A stretch of DNA of 14,372 nt, taken from NCBI GenBank assembly GCA_012064415.1, contig SSNU01000283.1, positions 56,422 to 70,793 of the forward strand, read 5' to 3'. The DNA is from Gyrodactylus bullatarudis. Lineage: Eukaryota > Platyhelminthes > Monogenea > Gyrodactylidea > Gyrodactylidae. Below the pieces are notes generated by a model. The model had not been told where the DNA came from. It saw nothing but the letters and a program-made list of their open reading frames with translations, and ran no database searches. Made by a program: the position numbers and the translations under genes. Shown here one piece after another: positions 8,805 to 14,372 of the stretch (its first letter is position 1; each line of letters opens with the position of its first letter).

Positions 8805-9062
8805 TACCAAGCAAATTTCCAGATTTGAACATTAAAGTTATTCATGGCCAGCCAAGACACAGTCAGATTCAAGGGTCTGTTGAAAGAGCCAATAGAAATA
8901 TTGGTGATATGTTGAGAAAATGGATGTCAGACAACAACTCTTCTAAGTGGGCCGACGGAGCTCGTGAAGTTCAGTTGATGAAGAATCGTTGTCATCATTG
9001 AACAATAAACTCCTCTCCTTATAAACCTTTATTTGGCCAAGAGCTCTGAAAGATGAATTCTG

Positions 9063-9101
9063 GTAATAAAAATTTTTACTTATAAATTTTTTAAAATTTA
9101 G
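9063..9101 (+). other. Probable 39-nt intron in the integrase gene
   Basis: The segment begins GTAATAAAAA and ends AAAATTTAG, is nearly all A/T and contains stops in frame. Removing it joins TCT-G to AT-GAT in the same reading frame as the conserved C-terminal domain (phase 1). The coding text on both sides (GQEL... before, DDLEDFDH after) then runs on. GT/AG ends, frame continuity and an A/T-rich interior support a real intron. An alternative is a relic deletion or insertion in a dead gene. Confidence 0.6.
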
Positions 9102-9514
9102 ATGATGATTTAGAAGATTTTGATCATACTTTAATTAATTTAGAAAGCTTAACCGAAGATCGAGTAAAGATGCTCACTTCTATCAGAGAGAATTGTGAGG
9201 AGAAAATGAAAGATGAGGCCTTAAAAATGATAAACTCTAAGTTACTACCTGAAGCAAGGGTCGGTGAGAATGTGACCCTCCTCATACCAGAAATGGATAG
9301 ATCAAAAGCCGACGATAAGAATATTCTCGGTGGTATAAGTCTCATCAAAGATGACAAATTCGAAATTCAATGTGCGTCAGGAGATTTAAATGGCTGGTTT
9401 TCTCGTTCTCAGTTTCAACCTGTGCAACAGAAATTCATTTTACCGTCTAATGAATCAACTCGGAAACGAAATGCCCCAACATCGCCACAGCAACCCAAAG
9501 CGAGCAGGAAATAG

Positions 9515-10545
9515 GGGAAAGAGCGGCAATCGGGACTCAGAAAATCCAAAAATTCTTTCCGTATTAATCAAAATTTCATCATTTGTTATTATTCAGGCAC
9601 AAGGAAACTTTAAGAGAATTTTTGCAATAGAATCTTGATCCAAACATTTTCTGGATCGAATTTTGTGCTGATTTCAGATCTGTAATTATATTAAATTGTG
9701 TCTGGTTTTTGAGATAAATTGAAAAATCTGAATTTGAGTATTTAAAATAAAAATATAATTTCAAACAATTGAATTTTTATTAAAATAAAATATTCAATTA
9801 ACTAATTAGGCATCATTAGAATTAAAATTTAATTTCCTATCTAATGATACCTTGAGTGTCATCCAAAACAAAATATTCCAGCTACTTTTTTGTCGAAAAT
9901 TTTGAGATTTTGGAATAAATTTTCTCCATAAATTTTAACTTCAAACGCTCATATCTTTCAAGAAAAAGAGTTTTTTTTTAATTTTTTGCTCTTTCTGAAA
10001 AATTTGATTAGAATTTACAACATTATTTCTAGCATATTTTTTCCCCTTTTAATCCCACACTCAGTTATAATCATCTCCCCATTTTGTACACTAATAAATA
10101 ATAATATCTGAGATTAATAAAACTTCTACCACTGCTAAAAAATATATATCTAGTTATCAATACAAATTTTTTATTACAAATATGGCATAGGTATTTTAAC
10201 TAATTCTCCCGATACATTAGAATTTCGTCAAGCTTATTTTAAGTTGAAGATTTAGTATCAATTAACCAGTTTACTTATTAATTAAGCAAGCAAATTAAAA
10301 GGGGTTTTCAATTTTTTTATTCACAAAATTCCATCAGACCTTATTTCGATTTAGAGTGATCGATCATGTAACTTAGGTTCATAATTAGACAAAAAAATGA
10401 GATTGTGGAAATCGAATCTGTTTGAAATTTTAATGTTGATATCTTGATCCCTTTAAGGATTTAAAATTAAATAAAGTATAAAACATTAAATTTTTATTTT
10501 TTCGGTTTCTAAAATTTCTTCTTTTCTATCGATTTTGAATGGATT
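9515..10545. other. Gene-free AT-rich spacer
   Basis: About 1 kb without a credible gene on either strand. I looked for a right-hand copy of the AAAGTGTAA or GTCCCAT motifs that would close the integrase transposon and found none. Confidence 0.5.
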
Positions 10546-10955
10546 CTATTCATCGGAGAGAAGCTTTCTAAAAATATAACCCGAAATAATAGTGGGTCTA
10601 TATTGATTCGAAACATCAAAATTTATCACTGTATCAGCATAAATATTGTAACCCAAACATTTCAAGTATCTTTTGCATCTGGCATCTCTTCTATATTGTT
10701 GATGAGTTGCCGAGAAAGGCCTCTGATCTAAAGGTCCTTTGGAAACAAACCACTTTTCTCAGGATCTCTTACAAATTTACCGAAGAAACTTTTTGTATCA
10801 TGATCAATGTAATCTTTCGTAAATAAACTATTGAGGACAATGTTGGCAATTTCCAGATTATCTTCGAGACTTTCATATTCCTTTAGCAACTTTTGCGACA
10901 AGTCCATAATTGATTCCATTTTGTGAATTAACCGTGCACTCTTTTTACATTTCAT
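10546..10955 (-). CDS. Small two-exon gene, 121 residues, possibly a remote family relative
   Basis: Exon 1 is 10781-10955 (ATG at 10953-10955) and exon 2 is 10546-10736, ending in TAG. Removing a 44-nt GT-AG segment joins two open stretches that lie in different frames. The first half is helical and acidic/basic (KKSARLIHKMESIMDLSQKL, then EYESLEDNLEIANIV). The second reads PLDQRPFSATHQQYRRDAR, then CKRYLKCLGYNIYADTVI. The CKRYLKCLGYNIYA stretch resembles the C-terminal RYxKIFGIxNxF box of F1-F5, and the gene lies in the array in the same orientation. The rest shows no clear match, so it may instead be an unrelated small gene or a pseudogene with a frameshift. Function unknown. Confidence 0.5.
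10737..10780 (-). other. Probable 44-nt intron
   Basis: On the minus strand the donor is CG|GTAAAT and the acceptor TTGTTTCCAAAG|GA, phase 1. Splicing merges the two halves of the 121-residue gene; without it the first half stops at a TAG at 10728-10730. Its size and phase match the 39-nt candidate in the integrase gene. A one-base frameshift in a dead gene would give the same picture. Confidence 0.45.
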
Positions 10956-11208
10956 GGATAAATATTAAATTTAAATATCGATTCAAAACTACACCCACGT
11001 AAATCAGAGTGTTTTTCTTGATCAATTCTAAAGATTCATCAAAGAAAAGGAAATAGAAAGCTTTAATTTTTTTATTATTAAGATATCAGCTCTTTTTTCT
11101 GGACACATCTCAAATGAGTTCTTTGGGCTAGTTGATTGTGATAGGTTAAAAAGTTGAGTGCCTCTGGTTGGTTGGTTTAATTCAAAGTATATTTTTAGAA
11201 ATATATAT
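10956..11208. other. Spacer downstream of F4
   Basis: AT-rich, with no convincing frame. It should hold the F4 3' end and the upstream region of the small two-exon gene. Confidence 0.4.
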
Positions 11209-12537
11209 TCACTCTTCACTAATTTTAACATGAGGATGACAATTCTGAAAGAAATTCTCTATACCAAACATCCTCAAGTATCTAAGGATTATAGATTTGT
11301 TTTTGCTAATTTTCAAGAGAGTCTCAAGAAATGTTGGCTTATTCTTGAGAGAGAATATGTAATGATTTCTGTTGTTGATATCCTCTGCCCCGTATCTACC
11401 ATAGTCTACAATAAAATCACCTAGATGGCATCTTCTACCCTTTTCATAGATAAAATCATCCAAGGTATCTGAAAATATTCTTAGACACAATGAAACATAA
11501 GCGGTATCGTATCGAAACCAGAAGAAAAAATCTTTTAAAAGATTCCTCTTCAGATAGTCCAAGAAATATTCCAAATCAGAGTGACCGTTTCTCTCCAAAA
11601 AGTTTAGCATTGCATAGAAAAGTTTTGATAATTTTTCGTTAACTGTCGATGATCGCTTGCTAACAAGACAGATAGTCATATTTAATATTCGCTCAAATAT
11701 CTCTGGATGTTGTTCCAAGAAATTGTACTCGTCAAGAAGATGGGTAAAAATATGCACATGGTTTAATTCAAGATCTGCCAGCCGAGATTCATTGTTATCA
11801 ATTAGATCGAGGATAATCTGATCGACTGGTACGTTTTGCTCCATTAATTTAACAAGGTAAAAATAATCAATGGAATAAAGAACATGTTTGGAATTATTTG
11901 AAATCGATCGAATTAAATTTCGATTACGTTTCCATGAGAGTAATTGACCCACATTGGTTACACAAGACATTAATCTTCTCTCTTGGCATTGTCGATTGTA
12001 TGATTTCCGATGACAGAATATCATATTGAACCTCCGCAATAATTCATCTTTGTACAGGGGTAGATTTGGATTATCATCCAGCAGAATGGATAAACAGATA
12101 ATAAAGTTTTCGTGTATTATTTCTGCACAACTCCTTAGAATAATAAAGATTATCATGAGAGAAGATTTGTAAAAATCCTTTTCTGATCGAAGAGATCCTT
12201 GGATAATTGGATCTCTCAGGTATAATTTGAATAAATCTGCTTGATAATAACTTATAAGATGATCCTTTCTGAGGTCTTGAGACTCAATGATTGCCATAAG
12301 ATCCTGATCTGTGTATTTATGACGCCAAAAGTCGTCGTGTAAAACGTGTGGAATCACTGAATTGAAGTCACCTTCGTATTCATCCAGGAGAGTAACTAGA
12401 TCAAGGTGAGCATAGTCTTCAATTCCTTTTCGAGTTGGCTCCGTTTCCTGGTCAATTCTTGTCAGGAGAGAATTCACTGAAGAATGATTCTCAGCCCTCT
12501 CAATCCTTCTGTACTGAGAGTAGTCAATTGAAAACAT
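11209..12537 (-). CDS. F4: member of an unrecognised tandem protein family
   Basis: Intact frame encoding 442 residues, ending in TGA. The frame stays open upstream to an ATG at 12658-12660, but I choose the ATG at 12535-12537. It gives the same length as F1 and puts IDYSQYRRIERAENHSS (residues 4-20) in line with the family N terminus. Blocks: DFWRHKYTDQDLMAIIE at 69-85; LLRRFN at 166-171; HRKSYN at 176-181; LLSWKRNRNLIRSIS at 199-213; FLDYLKRNLL at 325-334; and LRYLRMFGIENFFQN at 418-432. Compared with F2 it lacks the acidic C-terminal extension. A hydrophobic helix lies at 126-134 (SLMIIFIIL). No signal peptide, catalytic motif or metal site stands out. It sits right of the transposon block, next to the small gene at 10546-10955, in the same orientation as F1-F3. 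Confidence 0.82.
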   Translation of the reverse strand: MFSIDYSQYRRIERAENHSSVNSLLTRIDQETEPTRKGIEDYAHLDLVTLLDEYEGDFNSVIPHVLHDDFWRHKYTDQDLMAIIESQDLRKDHLISYYQADLFKLYLRDPIIQGSLRSEKDFYKSSLMIIFIILRSCAEIIHENFIICLSILLDDNPNLPLYKDELLRRFNMIFCHRKSYNRQCQERRLMSCVTNVGQLLSWKRNRNLIRSISNNSKHVLYSIDYFYLVKLMEQNVPVDQIILDLIDNNESRLADLELNHVHIFTHLLDEYNFLEQHPEIFERILNMTICLVSKRSSTVNEKLSKLFYAMLNFLERNGHSDLEYFLDYLKRNLLKDFFFWFRYDTAYVSLCLRIFSDTLDDFIYEKGRRCHLGDFIVDYGRYGAEDINNRNHYIFSLKNKPTFLETLLKISKNKSIILRYLRMFGIENFFQNCHPHVKISEE

Positions 12538-12800
12538 TGAATTTTCTTTTTGAAAATTACAGATTATTAAATGCATGAAGAAAATTTCGCTGAATGAATC
12601 GATTTTTTTGATATTCAAAGACAAACAAAATGATGCAATAGAAATAAAATTTGTTAACAATTCAATCGACGCAAAGTTTCTGGAGACATATAATAAAGAC
12701 CACCAAATAAAATTGTAAAAAGAAATTTTAATGATTTCAGAATTTATTCTCTTGATTTATAATCCCTCCTCCCTGTGATATTCTTTCGATTCCCATTAGT
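12538..12800. other. Region upstream of F4
   Basis: The F4 frame extends without stops to 12660, but that part does not align with the other family members and is probably leader sequence or promoter. A possible acceptor (TTTTCAAAAAG) ends 8 nt before the F4 ATG. Nothing else is recognisable. Confidence 0.4.
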
Positions 12801-12844
12801 CCAATCAGAGGATTTTTAATTTTTCATTATTTTATCTATAAATA
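12801..12844 (+). promoter_or_regulatory. CCAAT plus TATA box, plus strand
   Basis: CCAATCAGAG at 12801-12810 is followed 27 nt later by TATAAATA at 12837-12844. This fits an RNA polymerase II core promoter firing rightward, with a start expected near 12870, about 115 nt before the ATG at 12985. The CCAAT box could also serve F4 on the other strand. Confidence 0.4.
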
Positions 12845-12984
12845 TCAAGCCGGTGTAAGAGTCTGATGAGAACCAATGAAATAAAAGCTTTATTACTCAT
12901 TATTCACTCGTCCTCCAAATCCTCTAAGTAATGAATATATCTACGAATTGAGATAGAATTTATTATCTTAATTTATAAGTTCCA

Positions 12985-13311
12985 ATGAGGCTGTGGTCCA
13001 AATTATCTTGGAAAAAGATTAGAAAAATTATGACGTGGATAAAAGAACATCTTTCTAAGAATACTCACAAAAACTTGTCTGATAATGATCATACTGCTGA
13101 AATCCAATTATTTTATAAGAACCCAGGTAATAACAGCACTGATCTGCGGATTAATGAGAAAGTCTTTATCAATACTATTATACCAGATCTGTGTGTTCAA
13201 AAGAACCATACATATTCTCTCATTATATGTATGGTACCAGGCCTATGTGAGCTTATTCATGCTTTCTCCTCATATTCGCTGTTGAAGATGTTTAGGAAAA
13301 TGGGATTTTGA
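12985..13311 (+). CDS. Small hypothetical protein, 108 residues
   Basis: This is the only plausible plus-strand host gene. The frame begins MRLWSKLSWKKIRKIMTWIK, a basic amphipathic start, and ends MFRKMGF. I recognise no domain. Support comes from context: CCAAT and TATA boxes upstream in the right order, the first ATG after the predicted start being used, and AATAAA about 120 nt after the stop. Against it, the composition is not clearly protein-like, another frame is also open across 13085-13285, and a frame of this length can arise by chance. A GT-AG pair at 13127-13186 (60 nt, frame-neutral) could be an intron. Confidence 0.3.
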   Translation: MRLWSKLSWKKIRKIMTWIKEHLSKNTHKNLSDNDHTAEIQLFYKNPGNNSTDLRINEKVFINTIIPDLCVQKNHTYSLIICMVPGLCELIHAFSSYSLLKMFRKMGF

Positions 13312-13427
13312 GAGGAGAATTAAAGATTTTGAATTAAAATTTCATAAATGGTATTTGCTAAGTTAGATCTAACAGATTCGCATTGCAGCTGAAAAATTTT
13401 TCGGAAAAAAAAAATTTGACTCGTCCT

Positions 13428-13433
13428 AATAAA
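13428..13433 (+). terminator. AATAAA poly(A) signal candidate
   Basis: AATAAA followed by AT-rich sequence, about 117 nt beyond the stop of the small plus-strand frame. The hexamer is common by chance in DNA this AT-rich. Confidence 0.25.
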
Positions 13434-13764
13434 GGTAAAAATAGAAAATTGTGATAGCTTGATTTACGACTATGCTATATCTTAATTTATTTAGCCCAAT
13501 TCGAATATTTCATTATGGTGTTTTATTTTTTCACTGACTGTTTTAATAAAAATATTGGATATTTTGTTAAAATATTAAATTCATAAACATTATGTATTCC
13601 ACTGGTAAGTTTTGGTTGATTTGAAAGGTTGTTCTGGTAATAATCTTCGCCTAAGATTTGCTGCTGACGCTAAAATTAAAAATTTTATTAAAAACAAGTC
13701 AAATGAACAAAACTGCAGATGATAAAAATCAATTTAGGAAGAAAAAAATGTATTAATACTTAGT
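13434..13764. other. Spacer between convergent genes
   Basis: AT-rich, no credible frame. It lies between the plus-strand small frame and the 3' end of F5. Confidence 0.4.
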
Positions 13765-14372
13765 TTAAAAATTACAATATAGTATTCTCAGCCCTATCCG
13801 GATTTCTCTCCAAATTTCATTCCATTTTGGATAGTACTGCTTGCCTTTGTGTTTGATGGTAAATAAACTGATTGTACCGAACATCTTGAAGACTCTCATC
13901 AATTTCACCAAATCACGAGAGTTTGTCAATATCTCCTTCATGAGAGTTGGCAAAACTTCGATATTTGTCGTCCTGCAGATGTGATACATGTCTTGAATAT
14001 GTCCCAGTCGGAAATGGCCCTGATTATTAACAACAAATTCGTTCATATCGCTCTGGAATAGTTTGCAAAACACCTTAACAAACTTTTCACTTAGAAAAAC
14101 GGGTTGTTTATTTGAGTAAACAAGTTCTTTTCTGATGAATGAAAAAAACCTTTTCAATTCTTCGTGATTCTCGGATTGTTCATAAGCATCTATAATCGTC
14201 AAAAGATGATAGGCCAGATCCCACTGGTACAAATTGAACATGTGCTCAGATAAAATAACACAGTTCTTTGTATGATAAAGAAATTTATCAAAAAGCTTCG
14301 TTCCATAATTTAGTCCTTTTTCGTAAAATACTCTGAGCATATTAATTTCGTCCAGTTTAATCAAATCAAGGG
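13765..14372 (-). CDS. F5: C-terminal part of a family member, cut by the right edge
   Basis: The frame is open to the last base of the window, with 201 residues visible and no start codon in view, so the gene continues to the right. The visible part aligns with the second half of F1 and F4: a helical stretch ending YHLLTIIDAYEQ; then LKRFFSFIRKELV, equivalent to LDEFLIYLRDNLL in F1; KVFCKLFQSDMNEFVV, equivalent to KLLKRIFESDPNKLIY; LPTLMKEILTNSRDLVKL; and the C-terminal box LMRVFKMFGTISLF. A 27-residue basic and aromatic tail (KHKGKQYYPKWNEIWREIRI...) follows. The box has T in place of the usual I/E-N, so this copy is more diverged. It shows that the array goes on beyond this window. Confidence 0.75.
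   Translation of the reverse strand, partial: LDLIKLDEINMLRVFYEKGLNYGTKLFDKFLYHTKNCVILSEHMFNLYQWDLAYHLLTIIDAYEQSENHEELKRFFSFIRKELVYSNKQPVFLSEKFVKVFCKLFQSDMNEFVVNNQGHFRLGHIQDMYHICRTTNIEVLPTLMKEILTNSRDLVKLMRVFKMFGTISLFTIKHKGKQYYPKWNEIWREIRIGLRILYCNF

Larger units (their letters stand above)
8086..9514 (+). pseudogene. KRBA2-like DDE integrase/transposase, broken
   Basis: This is a retroviral-type (rve) integrase of the kind found in KRBA2/SCAND3-like and Ginger-related DNA transposons. Starting at the ATG at 8086, the frame shows in order: an H-x4-H (8368, 8383) and C-x2-C (8470, 8479) zinc-binding domain; first catalytic Asp in QVDLIDYQ (8563); second Asp in FDNGREF (8740); catalytic Glu in GSVERANR (8882); then SSPYKPLFGQ. 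After a likely 39-nt intron comes a C-terminal domain, VGENVTLLIPEMDRSKADD...N...GWFSRSQF, typical of this family, and a basic tail to the stop at 9514. Breaks: TAA at 8254, a frameshift from a 22-nt tandem duplication near 8760-8800, and TGA at 8999 and 9047. All catalytic residues survive, but no full protein can be made from this copy. It lies directly after foldback element 2. Confidence 0.85.

Noticed and set aside
9124..9357. Minus-strand frame of 77 residues
   Set aside because: It is antisense to the conserved integrase C-terminal domain.
11158..11424. Plus-strand frame of 88 residues
   Set aside because: It is antisense to the conserved C-terminal end of F4.
12538..12660. N-terminal extension of F4 by 41 residues
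   Set aside because: It does not align with F1-F3; the internal ATG at 12537 matches the family start and length.

Overview
The window is strongly AT-rich nuclear DNA of a eukaryote. It carries spliceosomal-type introns that look very short (39 and 44 nt are the best candidates) and decayed transposons of three classes that are common in invertebrate animals: a Mutator-like element (MULE), a KRBA2-like DDE integrase element, and a possible reverse-transcriptase retroelement. The most likely host is a small-genome invertebrate such as a mite. That is an inference, and no gene here fixes the taxon.

The main content is a minus-strand array of a protein family I do not recognise. Five members, called F1 to F5 here, are visible: F1 (1377-2705), F2 (3148-4554), F3 (4741-5975, a pseudogene with one frameshift and two in-frame stops), F4 (11209-12537) and F5 (13765 to beyond the right edge). 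Intact members are 442-468 residues long. They share an N-terminal Y-x-x-Y patch, a WRH...QD block, a central (I/L)RQxN...RSY...LWRxNxN block and a C-terminal RYxKIFGIxNxF box. They look like soluble, all-helical proteins without obvious catalytic motifs. A small two-exon gene (10546-10955) may be a remote relative.

Region by region: 1-281 holds a possible retroelement fragment running off the left edge. 437-1344 is a MULE-type element with about 220-bp inverted repeats and a transposase remnant. 1377-5975 holds F1, F2 and F3. 5976-6759 has no gene. 6760-7567 is a long foldback element and 7689-8028 a second, diverged one; both carry the same 20-nt pyrimidine-rich box. 8086-9514 is a broken integrase gene. 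9515-10545 has no gene. 10546-10955 is the small two-exon gene. 11209-12537 is F4. 12801-13433 may be a small plus-strand gene with CCAAT, TATA and AATAAA signals. 13765-14372 is F5.

The picture is a lineage-specific tandem gene family growing and decaying in place, with a transposon block of about 2.8 kb between F3 and F4. The family is the best candidate for something undescribed. The foldback elements built from short iterated motifs are the second.
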